Of a stretch of DNA of 64,000 bases, positions 1 through 10,848 are shown one piece after another. This DNA is from Phialocephala subalpina (lineage: Eukaryota > Ascomycota > Leotiomycetes > Helotiales > Mollisiaceae). The stretch spans positions 1,139,253 through 1,203,252 of the forward strand of contig FJOG01000012.1 in the NCBI GenBank assembly GCA_900073065.1, read 5' to 3'. The translations under genes and the position numbers were made by a program. The notes beneath the pieces were generated by a model. It saw only the letters and a program-made list of their open reading frames with translations, made no database searches and was not told the origin of the DNA. Every line of letters begins with the position of its first letter. Position 1 is the stretch's first letter.

Positions 1-3000
1 TATTATTAAATAATAGGGAAAATAATAAAAATAAATTAAAATTTCGTTTAAAATTAATTTAGAAAGTAAAAATTATTAAAATAATCTTAGAAAAAATATT
101 TTAAATATAATAAATAATTTTTATAATTTTTTTAAATTTAATTTTTTTATAATTTATTAATTTATTCGAATTTTCTTTTAATTTATATTTAATTAATTAA
201 TTAATTAATTATATTATTATTAATTAATATAATTAAAAATATATCCTTATATTATTTAAAGTTTATATATTAATAATTTATAAGTAAAAAGAATTAGGAA
301 AAATATTTTTCTAAGGATTAATATAATTTGGAATTCGAAAATAATTTATATTAATTTTTTATTAATATAAAAAGGTAATAAACGAACGCTTAATTATAAA
401 TTATTTCGTTTTAATTAATAAATTAAATTAAATCGATAATCGTCGCGTAAAATAATCAATTATATATAGAATAAACTTATAAATAAAATAGGCAAAAATA
501 CTTAATTATTTCTAGAGAGTAAAAAGCTTTTTATATATTGGAAAATACGTAATTAGTATAAACCCCCGAAATTACTTAATACAAATAAGGATTTTTAGAG
601 AAATTTATATAACCCTATTATATTAATTATTATTTAAAGTTCTTATTAAATAAACTTATATATAAAAACTATTTAAACGATCGAATTAATTTTATTATAT
701 TAAAATTACGAAAAAAGAAAAGAAAAACCGGAATTAAATAAATAAATATTATATATAAATTAAAAGGAACTTTATTATATATTATAAAAAACGAATATAA
801 ATAATTATATTTTTTAATTTTAATTTATTAGTAATAATATTATTTATAAAATTATAATTATTATATTTTATTTAAAAAAGAAATTAAATATAATAAATAA
901 TAGAAAATAATAATTAATATATATATTATATATAATAAGTTTATAATTTATTTATTAAATATAATTTTCTTATTATTTTATTAATATTATTAAAATATAA
1001 ATAAATCGCATTTAATATTTATTTATATTATAATTTTGCTTATAATTAATATATTGCCCAATATAATTATATTATATTAATATATTTTATAGAATATATC
1101 GCTTAATATTTCTTATATATTTCTTCTCAAATTTAATTTATATTTCTTTATATCCGTTCTTAATATACTTATTATCATTCCTAATAAACTTCGATTTAAA
1201 TTTATTATATTCTTTTTTTTCTTTCTTTTTATTATCTAATTATATTATAATTTCCTTATTTGATTAATTAATTTTATTGGTTATAATAATATTTATAAGA
1301 TTATCTCGTTTTCTAAATATATAAAATATTTATTTTTTCAAGATTTTTGATTATAAATTCTTTTATTTTTATATTTTATAATATTTTATTAATCGTATAA
1401 TAAAATATTAAATTAATTAAATTACTTTTTCAATTAAATAAATCTATATTAAAACTTTTGATTTATTTGATAAAAATTATTTAAATATAATAAATATTAG
1501 AAGTATTATAAATATAATTTGTATAAAAAGTATTATAAGTATTATAAACGCTAATAATTATATTATTATAATATCCAAATCAAAAAGAATTTGGTTTTAC
1601 GTAATAATTAATATTTATAACTTTAATAAGTAATTACGATTATTTATTATATGGCCTTGTTTATAATATACTAAGTATATAAATAATCGCTTTATTTATT
1701 CTTTTTTTCTTAAGAAAATACGATTTATACGAATTACTAATAAATTTCCTATATATTATTTACGAGTTTATAATAAATAAAAGAGTAATTATAAAGTATT
1801 TTTGTAATCCTAATATTAGTATTTATAAAAATTTAATAAAATAAAATTACTTATAATTTTTCTTATATTATATATATAAAATAAACTTATTAATTTAATA
1901 AAACTTTTTATATAAAATTATAAAAACAAAGAAATAAACTCTAAATAATATTATATTAACCGAAGTATATATTATATAACGATTTCAAAATAATCCTAAT
2001 ATAATTTCTTATTTATATTAAATAATATTCAGTTTTATTATAAATTCGTATAATTTAATATAATTATAATTTGATTAATTATAATTATTTTAATAAGTAA
2101 TTATAACGAGTAAAAATTCCTTTTAATTTTTTTGCTTTTTAAATAATATTTAATATAAGTATAAATACTTTTAATATATAATATAATTTATATACCAAAG
2201 TATAAATATTAATTCGTTTAAACTTTAATAAAATACTTTTTTTAATTAGATTATAACCATTTATTTTGCAAGTATATTATATATTACTAAGTTTTAAAAA
2301 TTAAATATTAAACTTGAAAATCAAATTAATACTTATCAAATTACTTAATTATATATATTTAAATAATTATATACCAAGTAATTTTAAATACTAATTAATC
2401 CTTATATTTAATTATATTTTTATATTTAATAAGAATATATTAGTTTATATATTAAATACAAAGTAATATAAAAATATATAAGAATACTTTTTCTAATATA
2501 TTCTTTTAAATTTAATCGTTATTTATAATTATAATTATAAGCTTGATTTTAAACTCTTGAAAATATTAGAATATTTATATAAAATCTTATTATATTTTAT
2601 TAGAAAAAAGTAAAATCCAATTAAAAATATTATTCCAAAGTTTATAATATCTTATAAAATTAATTATATAAATCTTTTTAGAAAAAACAAAAATTATCCA
2701 TTTATTAATTATATAAAAATAATAATATATTAAATTTATTTATATAAATTAAATAAATTAAAATAAATAATAAAAAGATAATAAATTTAATTTATAAATA
2801 TGAAATTGATTTTAAAATATATTCCCTTGTTTTGAAAGTATTAAATAAAAATATCATTTGTAAAAAATTTGTACTTTTATTCCCTTTTAAAGAAAATATT
2901 TAAATTATATATATTATATAATTGAAATAAAGTAATTATTATTTGGCGAAAGTATATAATTATTTGGCTTAGTTTAATTCCTATAAATATTTTAAACCTC

Positions 3001-3079
3001 TTCTAGAATTAAGTATATTATTAAATTTACTTGTATTATATAGAGATTTGACCTAGTTTATCTTTACTTGTGTAAGCTT
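1..3079 (-). repeat. RIP-degraded AT-rich block, continuation of a MULE transposase
   Basis: Extremely AT-rich sequence dominated by TAA, TTA and TATA, with almost no CA or TG dinucleotides, as expected after repeat-induced point mutation. No open frame survives. Reading the minus strand downward from 3079, just past the better preserved N-terminal piece at 3080-3445, a stop-riddled frame still shows residues such as KL-Q followed by VKSLYN, which resembles the stretch after the FAR1-like domain of fungal MULE transposases. I infer that at least the right part of the block is the rest of that transposase. The left part shows nothing I can identify. Confidence 0.6.
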
Positions 3080-3445
3080 CTAATAAATAGGATAAGAATT
3101 AGTTGATTGGTTAGGAGGGTGGTTATATATATTATATTCTATACTAGGCTTATAATAGAGTTCCCATTGTGTATTTGTACGTTCAATAGCTACGATTGAG
3201 AACTGACAGTCAGTCTTACGGGTAGCCGTTTGGCGCTTATGGCCCTGTAAGCTGTTTTGCGGATAATTTACTAGTGGTACTGGTCTAGCACGGTCGCAAG
3301 TATCGAGGATCCTTGTCCGTATACTATTATTTATCTTTTTGGACCGCCTAATACGGAAGGCATAGTAGTGTTGTGCTGCCCAGGCTTGAATTGACGTATA
3401 TAGCTCTTGCTTTGAGCTATATATAGCCTCCGGGGGTAGTGGCAT
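3080..3445 (-). mobile_element. N-terminal fragment of a MULE transposase (FAR1-like DNA-binding domain)
   Basis: A 121-codon minus-strand frame contains segments I recognise from fungal Mutator-like transposases: PPEAIYSSKQELYTSIQAWA, AFRIRRSKK, a CDR motif, RKTDCQFSIVAIE and a terminal HPPNQS. This is the FAR1-type zinc-binding module that recognises element ends. The domain would normally be followed by the MULE DDE catalytic core, but here the frame ends in RIP stops and runs into the AT-rich block at 1-3079. It is a dead fragment. Its GC content is much higher than the rest of the element, so RIP has spared this part. Identification is from memory of the family. Confidence 0.65.
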
Positions 3446-3741
3446 AGACGTAGGAGGGGGGGAGATCAGCTGGCAAGGGCTCAGGTGATTGTGAAGGCAG
3501 TGGCGACGGTGAGAGTTGAGTGTCTATTGTTGCAATGTAATTATGTCGGGCGGTACATTAATTGCAGGCAAAATTGCAGTGCAGGTGGATGTCAGACGCG
3601 ACCCGCCCGCATTTTAGTGGTAGGAAAACCACGCTTAGTAAGCAAATTATAAACCTACCACATGTGGTACACGTATTGGTTGCCGTGATTGGAAGCTCCT
3701 CTGGTTCCTCTGTTTCCGGAGACGTAGGTTGACACGAGGCA
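3446..3741. other. Probable 5' end of the MULE and junction with IWR1
   Basis: Moderate-GC sequence between the MULE N-terminal fragment and the first recognisable IWR1 codons near 3742. An open minus-strand frame at 3558-3818 has Ser/Pro-rich and CTTCGRF-containing residues. It may be the MULE leader, but it reads through the pogo terminal repeat, so it is not a gene as it stands. I could not find MULE terminal repeats or a target duplication. Confidence 0.3.
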
Positions 3742-3800
3742 ATGGATATCGACGAACCACACATCGGAGACGAAGACGATGACATGGATGACGGGGAGTA

Positions 3801-3849
3801 ACCGAGATCCCGTGTCAAATCCCATCCCTGTCAAAATCCCACCTAAAAT
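3801..3849 (+). repeat. Left terminal inverted repeat of the pogo element
   Basis: Begins ACCGAGATCCCGTG directly after the target TA. It matches the reverse complement of 5937-5985 except for transitions near the inner end. Confidence 0.85.
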
Positions 3850-5936
3850 TTTCTCAAAATTTACCCCACTATGACTACTTAATTATGGCTAAAGCAGACA
3901 AATTAGTAGCTATGAACGCCGCAGTGGAGGCGATTCGAAGAGGAGAGTTTATAGATTATTCTAAAGTAGCGGAATACTTTAAATGCGATTATATATCGAT
4001 ATTTAAGAGGATACGCGGCCTTATTAAGACCCGTCGAAAGGCCTAATTAGTTTACTATTAGGCCCTTACAAATGCCTAAGAAGAGGTTTTAATTGGTTAT
4101 ATTAATAAGCTTATCGACCGAGGAATACCTTTTATAAGTTAAATTATTAAGAATTTAATTAAAGAAATTAAAAGAAAAAGTATTAAAAAGAATTAAATAG
4201 TCGACTTTTATAAGAGATATAAACTTAAACTAAAAAGTGTATATTTGCGTAATATTAATAATTTACGTATATATACAAAATATATTTTTATATTTATTTT
4301 ATTTTTTATATTAATATTATTTTTATTTTTGCGTATTTTCCCTATTTTATTAATATTTAATTAATGTATTTAAAATATATTAATTTATTTAAATTATCGA
4401 AAAATATTATATTATAGCCAATAATATATAAAACTTCGATAAGAAAAACTTTTTTATAAGTATAACGCGTTTAATAAAAAGGATTATAACGTTAGAAATA
4501 TATAAATCTAATAAAATCACTAAAAATAAATAAAATGGTAATCGAGAATTTATATTTTTACTAGTATATATTTTAGTAATTAGTCGAGTAATATTTTTAC
4601 TTTTTATTTATCATAGCGTAAACAACGAATTATAAAATACTTGGGTAAAAAATATAAATCTAAGAAATAGTATTTTTTTTATTAATTCTGAAAATAGGTA
4701 AAATAATAAAAGGCTTAATTTAAACTAATTGCAAAAAGTATTCAAACGGTTTACTAAATTAAAAAGCCCGCGAATTAAAAAACTTTTTTTGATAAATAAA
4801 TATTTTTCGTATATAAATATAATATTTATCAATTAAACAAATTAATATAAGATTATTATAATGATTTTACTTTTTTATATAATATATTAACTTTAATTTT
4901 TAGATATAAACTACTTTTAACCTTTATTTATAATTTATTTTATAGAGTTAAATAATTTCATATTAAAAAACAAAGATTTAACTTTAATATTTAAGCGTTT
5001 TTTTTACTTTTTTTTAAAGTTACATGGGAAAAGTCCTTTATAAAGTCAAATATTTAATATATATTCGCTAAACTTAAAATTTAACCTATGGATAATTTAA
5101 GAATTATTGTGTAAATAATTTGACCTCTTAAAAAAGATTAAATATTTTTTGGATTATTTTAAAGTTTAATAATTATTATAAATATTCGTTATTTGCGAAA
5201 AGAATATAATATTAACCCTTTAGAGAAAAATCTTGATAAATTATTTGATATTCTTAAATAAAAGATAATAAGAATATTTATAATCGAAATAAAAAACTTT
5301 AACTTTAAAGAAATTATTATTTTGGAATATTAAAAAAGGTAAAAAGGAAAAAAATTTAATTTAGTAGGCGAGGAATTACAAGGACTCGAAATTTGGTCTC
5401 CGGTAAAAGTAAATAAGGCTAGGGAGTATTAAGGCGTATTAAATAAGAAAGTAATAGAAAAAGAAATTATAAAAATTAAGGGAAAAGTTATAAGTGAAGC
5501 CAATAAAGCCAAAAAATAATAAGAAGATAAAAAGAAGGTTATTCGATAAACTACAAAGTAATTATAAAAGGATTTGAGAGATATTACTCTAAAAGTACCA
5601 AAATAAATTATTATCAAATCGAAAATAACGTTTAATATAATTAAAGTATTTATTTTAAAGGCTTTAAAAGTTAGAATAGCATTTAATAATCCTCGGAAGA
5701 AATAGCGCCAAAATAACAATGGCTTAGTTATTATTCTTAAAGTGTTAGCATTTAACCTAGAGATTATAAATTTAAATTCACAAGAGTATATTATTCGATT
5801 ATTAAAACGATTTAAATATAAGAAATAAGCTTGCGTATCTTTAGATAAATAGATAATAATACTCTTTTTTGAATTTTAAACCAAAATATCGTGTAATTAA
5901 TTCATAATTAAAATTCGAAGTCATAAGGTGCTTTCC

Positions 5937-5985
5937 ATTTTGGGCGGGATTTTAATAGGGATGGGATTTGACACGGGATCTCGGT
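5937..5985 (-). repeat. Right terminal inverted repeat of the pogo element
   Basis: Ends CACGGGATCTCGGT directly before the second target TA (5986-5987). It is the inverted partner of 3801-3849. Confidence 0.85.
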
Positions 5986-6778
5986 TACATAATCGGCACC
6001 TACGTCCGCATCCCCGCCGACGCCCTAGAAACCGACGAGCAATCCAAGAATTTCGGGCTCTTGGTGCTCGACACACAACCCGACATCGACGAATTCTACC
6101 GCGAAGACTCTGATTCCGATGAAGAAGACGACGATGAAGAGGAAGATGAGAATGGTATTTCCTCTCCTCCTCTCCCTTTCTGGCTTAGGTTTAGCTAATG
6201 AACTGTACTTTAGCGGAAAACCACTACACAGCTGACTACCCCGACGAAGAAGTAGCCTCAGACGACGAGTTCGATCGCAACGCGTACAACTACCGCACAG
6301 GCAACGCCTCGGATCTCGAAGAGTACGATGAGCTTGATGACGGGGACGGGATGGCGCTGAGCGACGACGAGGGCGAGAGCACGCGCTACCCCTGGAAGGC
6401 GAAGCCGTAGATGAAGCAGCCGGGTGAGAAGACTATCTTGGATGACGACGGCGAGGAGTAGATAGCTGGGTTGGCACTGTATAAATGTGGCTAGAAGATA
6501 TATTGAGCAATTGACTATGATAAAGAAGTTTGTATTCACGTGATGCATCTCTTTTCCCCTAGTTGGGGCTTCTTCAGCTTTACCTCTGATCTTTCTATTC
6601 TCTTTTCCCAGCCGAGAAGAGAATATAGAATTGTTTTCCCCGCTGCTTTTCTTTGTAGGAGCCGAGCGTCGGTGACTCAGTGGCACTGGTACGCTTCTCA
6701 GATGCAATAGTCCCGCCATACTTCCCAAACTCCAACTCCAACTCCTTCAAATTCTCTAGTCTAAAAGAAAAAAGGAGC

Positions 6779-6783
6779 AAAAA
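6779..6783 (-). terminator. Pol III terminator of tRNA-Leu
   Basis: Run of five T on the tRNA strand, six bases after the discriminator base, a standard RNA polymerase III stop signal. Confidence 0.75.
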
Positions 6784-6833
6784 GTCAATTGAACAGAGTG
6801 GGATTCGAACCCACGCCACAAACGTGACCAGGA

Positions 6834-6849
6834 GATCGTGCTAAGAGTA
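6834..6849 (-). other. Canonical tRNA anticodon-loop intron
   Basis: 16 nt after position 37 (TACTCTTAGCACGATC). It contains CTCTTA, able to pair with the anticodon region as in normal nuclear pre-tRNAs. It would be removed by the tRNA splicing endonuclease. Confidence 0.75.
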
Positions 6850-6860
6850 CCTTAACCTGG

Positions 6861-6941
6861 CTGCGACTCAATCAATATCAATACCGATTCCATTTGTTTA
6901 ATATTGTAAGGGAAAGGGAAGGGAAGGAGGAGGAGACATAC
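6861..6941 (-). other. Ectopic intron-like insertion in tRNA-Leu, with GTATGT...CAG ends
   Basis: 81 nt lying exactly between tRNA positions 26 and 27. On the tRNA strand it starts GTATGTC, continues with a pyrimidine-rich stretch (CTCCTCC...CCCTTT), has TATTGATTGA about 10 nt before the end, and ends TCGCAG. These are the 5' splice site, candidate branch point and 3' splice site of a normal fungal spliceosomal intron. Without it the D arm joins CCAGG directly, giving the GGCGCCAG arrangement usual in tRNA-Leu. Exon bases TGGC and GCCA on either side are complementary, so an endonuclease-type structure cannot be excluded. Confidence 0.7.
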
Positions 6942-6968
6942 CGCCATAACCAACTCGGTCATCTGTCC

Positions 6969-9213
6969 GGTGAAAATCTCTTGTGCATTAATTGGGATTT
7001 TGTATTGAGGGGAGAAGGTGGGTAGCGAGTGGAGCTGGTGGGTCGACGAAGGGTTTTTCAGTTTGATTTTTTAGGGAAGCGAGATTTTACGGGACCGCTT
7101 TTTGTGGTAGGAAGGCCTTTGATAAATTGTGTCTTTTTAGAGGACTTGCTCACGGCAGCATTAAAGAAGACTGATGTGCAGTGCCATAGAGCAAGATTGG
7201 CTGGAATGCTCGTCACGTGTACATCTCTTTGTTTACTCAATTTTTATGGGGATTTGAGTAGGCAGACGCTGATCTTGACGCGTTTGCTCTCGTGTCTTCT
7301 GACGAATATTGCGTCCCAAGTCTTTTGCGTTGCTCTGCTTAGGTCTACAGTTTTCGAAGGCAAGGCGCTTGCTTCATAAAAACGAGGTTAGAGGTGGGAA
7401 AGCTGGGATCTTGGATATCTGGCGTAAGTGGCTGCGAAGTCGCGCTCGTGCCTTTTGAGGCTGGGAGGTGTCTAATGATGCGTATCAGATGGAGCTTGTT
7501 GTCCCTGCTGGTGTTTACTCGTTGACTTTTTAACGTGAAGTCATTGGAGTGGTATGATCGTCAGAGAAATCGGCTCTGAGCGTGTATTGCCGGCGACGCT
7601 CGGGTTGAGGACGATTGGGAATGGAAGGCATCATTGCTCCGAAGCTGACATGCGTCCGTCTGGTGGCGCCTTGTTGTGGGTGTGCCTTTCGTTTCAGTCC
7701 CTTGATGGGCTTGCCACGTCCACAGATCTTGTGGCGGATTCTAGATGCGCCCGTCAAGTGAGGCTCTCGCATCTCAGGAAGTTACATTTATCATTTCCAC
7801 ATGTGAAGGAAGCAGCAGCTTTGTGAGTCATATCTCTGAGAGCCTTAAGCCCCTCGTGCCCTCCGTCGGAAAGACGTGCCAGTGGCTGACGGTCTGCCCG
7901 CCAACGGCGCAACGCTCTTGCATTCGGTGAGCTGCGAACTGAAACCTTTCCAGATCACCCGCTTCCTGTTGCTAGTCGATAGTAGCCAATCGTGGTGGTC
8001 AGTCTAGGAAATGGGGCGATCTTCTCTTTGATGGCGATGCAGGATTCCTGGAGGCTGGGCGAAAGGAGGCCTGTCAGCCAACCGAGAACTTGTGCATGTG
8101 CAATCCGATTCCAGAGGGTTGCAATCCTGATTTTGTACCCTGGTGATCGGCCGGGAGATGAGCATGCTGTGCAGGCGCGTCTAGCTGAGTCGGGAGGACG
8201 GCTGACCACGATACCTGATAAACGCTGGCGTGTGACGCGCCTTTAGGGCTGTCGAAGCGCTGGATCGAGTTTTGTTCCAGCCCTTCTTGGTAAGGCATTA
8301 AGGCAAAGGAGGTGTGGACGGCGTAGTGGTGTTGTCCTGGTGAACGAAGACTCGAAGCCCTCACACCAAGGGATTCAACTTATTGGTTTTGAATAACAAG
8401 CATACCTGTTTGTAGAGGTTCCTCTTGGCATTTCAAATCACGATGCTTGTATTGAAGGTAGATTATAGCAAGCTGTAGGGCTGGGAGCTTTGAAGACACG
8501 AATTCCACCCAATAAGGAAGACCTCCAACTTTTCCCTTTTCTCGCCTGGATATTCTGAGGTGAAGGTTCGAGACACAGTGAAGTCTCCCAGTTGTACTCG
8601 GTGTCAAGCATTGATGACCTAGTAAGAACGGAGTACATCCCAGAACCAATCCCACAGATTATTGTGAGGAGGTTGGTGTTGTACCCGAACCCGGTCGGTT
8701 ATACCGTTTAGAAGGGGTGCGCTCAGGACCAGTGAGGCTATCGGTTCAGCATAAACGGCATCGTATTGGTTCTCACTTCATGTTGTTTTGATTCGAAAGG
8801 GACAAGGAGTGGTGATAGGGAGAAGGGGTCTTGGTTGGCACTTGCCATCGGACACCGAGCACGTCAGGCGTCACTGGCACAGCGGCCCCCGCCTATCCTC
8901 GAACGTGATGTGAACAATGAACTCCCCTCGAGCTTTTTAGCCCCATTCTCTATCCACCCAAGATTTCCGTCAAACGGAAACTGGTATTGATCTTGTTCCT
9001 CGAAATTGTTTGATCGCATAACTCGACCCTCTCCACAGCCAACTCAAAATCCGAAATCCTTCTCTCTATCCTCCATTTAGTCTCTTCCGAAGCATCGACC
9101 CCTCTCAGCAAGCGTGCTGTCGTTTTTCAGTTCTCCCCTCTACCAACGCCTTCATTACTTCCCATCCGAACCGCACGCAGCAAGATCAGGCAAGAAACAA
9201 CAGGATCGGTACC
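6969..9213. other. No gene recognised (about 2.2 kb)
   Basis: Moderate-GC sequence with many overlapping short frames on both strands (for example 7029-7379 plus and 8380-8655 minus). None has a recognisable motif, plausible exon structure or convincing codon choice. Possibly decayed coding sequence; I see nothing specific. Confidence 0.4.
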
Positions 9214-9821
9214 ATGGCACCGTTAAGAAGATCTCTTCGTCTTAGTTCCAACTTAGAAAAGAGATTTCGAGACCCAGCCTTGTCGACAATCGTTGAGGAG
9301 ACAAAACCTTCCCTTAGTGAAAGGAAACAAGCGAAGGTGTCGTCCGGACGGAATCACAAGGGAGAGCAAGTAACCCATATTTATGTCATGCGGCGGAGAT
9401 CTGATCCAGAGGCAGACTTTATCACAACTTCTGGAACCAAGTACCAACTATCACTCCACAAGATGATCCATCCTCAGATAGCATAACACAAGAGCGGTAC
9501 TTAAAAGTTGCCGCTTTTGCGTTTTGCCGCGCTACAGAACTCAGGGTCTTAGACCCAACGAAAGACATCAAGCCGGTTCCGTCAACTTCCCACTCCGATT
9601 TTGATCGTAATCGACGGAGTGAATCTCCTAGTCCCGAGCCAGAGCAATTCAGACCGTCTCTGAAGAGAAGGCAGGCGGTCTCAAGGAACAAGGTTGGAGT
9701 CTCTAATAAGAAAAGTTGGCGTACATCCAACCAAGCTTTAGCGTACAAATTCAACTGGTTGGCAGAGACGGGAGAACGAGATGGGATGCCTTTTGACCTC
9801 TCACATTACCTGCGTAAATGA
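9214..9821 (+). CDS. Hypothetical protein, probably one intron
   Basis: Starts ATGGCACCGTTAAG after a CT-rich leader. The first exon gives a basic N-terminus (MAPLRRSLRLSSNLEKRF). The frame that looks coding at the 3' end runs ITQERYLKVAAFAFCRATEL, SDFDRNRRSESPSPEPEQFR, SNKKSWRTSN and ends LSHYLRK at TGA near 9819. The two parts are in different frames, so an intron is needed. Candidates are 9369-9499 (GTAACC...AG) or a short one from GTACCA at 9440 to about 9481. The product would be roughly 160-190 residues, basic and without membrane segments. I do not recognise the family, and the splice choice is not settled. Confidence 0.4.
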
Positions 9822-10848
9822 ATACATATACAGTAGGTAGTCATTTCTGGTGTTCACCTTCACCCGATATAGCTATATGCTAATTAAATTCAGACCCCTC
9901 ATCAAAAGTTAGAAGGGCCTTATATACTTTGTCTTTCATCGAAACGGCTGGAACCTCTCGAATCTCTAGAGACTAGCGTACGGAGTTTTACATGTCGCAC
10001 TGAATTAGCGCATTCATCCTAAATAAAAGCAAATCTTTTTAATTAGCCAAGCCATTTCACCATGGAATCGTATCATATATTATGCTGCAGGCCGTCGCCA
10101 TCTTTTCTCCTCCCCTGCTCGTCACCTATCAAGATTGTCTTGATAGGCTCCTCTATCCCAACCACTACCTGTGTCCGTCTTTACGGAGCTCTGACTATCA
10201 AACGCTCTTCTCCATTTCTTGCCAAGGGTTCCAATCTTTCTCTTAAGCAAATTTGAAGAAATAGCACCAGCGTCACATGCGCAACAAGCATGTCATCGTG
10301 ACCCTGGCGACGACAACACTTACTCTTAACCCGAGCTGGGAATATTCGACGGCGGGTGCCATCATTAATTAGGTTTTGGGTCCCTATACTGGTAGCTTTT
10401 AGATTATTTACAATAAGAAGTTGAGAGAGGAAGGTGGAGCTTGTTTCCACATTCCAGTGCTATGTCCCAGCGTTTGGTCGTTAGCATGTTCACTGCCTCG
10501 GTAGTTATCGCCTTATTACTGGGCTATTAAAAGGCACTCCAGATATCTTATCTTTAGCGAATGGGAGTGACTACATTGCTATGCAGGTCTGTGTTGGCAT
10601 GGTCGTACAAAAAACCCAAGGCGGAAATTTGTGGCTGCTGGGGCTGAGACGGCAGGATTTAATAAGCAACCCCTCCTTCACTTCCACTATCTCTACACTC
10701 TGTACCCATCAAGTCACCGGAACCACGACCAAGCTATTGTTCAAGATATCTCTCCAGAGTTTTAGGATTGATTTGCAGAGGCAACAGCTCTCGCCAAGAG
10801 CACGCTATTCCAAGTCCTACACAGACATCGTCAATCATCAAGAGCGAA
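9822..10848. other. No gene recognised
   Basis: About 1 kb of mixed composition upstream of the membrane-protein gene. It contains only short unsupported frames. It probably holds the promoter of the gene starting at 10849, but I see no defined motif. Confidence 0.4.

Larger units (their letters stand above)
3801..5985 (+). mobile_element. Pogo/Fot1-type DNA transposon, RIP-degraded, TA target duplication
   Basis: This 2,185-bp element is flanked by TA (3799-3800 and 5986-5987) and has terminal inverted repeats of about 49 bp starting ACCGAGATCCCGTGTCAAAT. Mismatches between the two ends are all transitions, as RIP produces. Just inside the left end, from 3885, a plus-strand frame encodes a psq-type helix-turn-helix with MNAAVEAIRRGEF, YSKVAEYF and RIRGLIKTRRKA. 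It is followed by a stop-broken Tc5/CENP-B-type domain with INKLIDRGIPF and KSIKKN. The DDE domain downstream is unreadable. The order psq-HTH, CENP-B-HTH, DDE together with a TA target is that of pogo/Fot1 transposases. The element is dead. Confidence 0.85.
3742..6410 (+). pseudogene. IWR1-like gene (RNA polymerase II nuclear import factor), split by a pogo transposon
   Basis: Iwr1 binds RNA polymerase II and carries it into the nucleus. The visible coding parts are 3742-3800 (acidic, MDIDEPHIGDEDDDM...), then after the transposon 5988-6154 (IIGTYVRIPADAL...FGLLVLD, then an acidic run), an intron 6155-6213 (GTATTT...TTTAG), and 6214-6410 with the conserved ENHYTADYPDEE, SDDEF, AYNYR and ASDLEEYD motifs, ending at TAG 6408-6410. 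Removing the element together with one copy of the duplicated TA rejoins GAG-TAC-ATA in one frame, so one continuous exon was hit. An in-frame TGA lies just upstream of the ATG at 3742, and the true N-terminus is probably further left or lost to the MULE. The gene is inferred to be non-functional here. Another intact copy may exist elsewhere, since Iwr1 is usually important for growth. Confidence 0.75.
6790..6968 (-). tRNA. tRNA-Leu(AAG) with two interruptions
   Basis: Class II tRNA on the minus strand. The 5' acceptor strand GGACAGA (from 6968) pairs with TCTGTTC before discriminator A (6790), with one G-U pair. The D arm is ACCGAGTTGGTTATGGC, followed by G26. The anticodon stem CCAGG (6856-6860) pairs with CCTGG (6828-6832), the loop is TTAAGG plus T, and the anticodon AAG is at 6851-6853. 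A long variable arm with a CAC/GTG stem follows, then a T arm of GTGGG-TTCGAAT-CCCAC. Two pieces must be removed: 81 nt at 6861-6941 between positions 26 and 27, and a canonical 16-nt intron at 6834-6849 after position 37 that contains CTT, complementary to the anticodon. The mature length would be 82 nt. The A box TGACCGAGTTGG has A rather than G at position 10, and the B box GGTTCGAATCC is intact. Confidence 0.85.

Noticed and set aside
7029..7379. 116-codon plus-strand frame downstream of the tRNA
   Set aside because: Overlapped by a comparable frame on the other strand, no motif, no plausible exon structure, and codon choice like non-coding DNA.
7530..8655. Cluster of overlapping frames on both strands
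   Set aside because: All under 100 codons, mutually overlapping, without recognisable domains.
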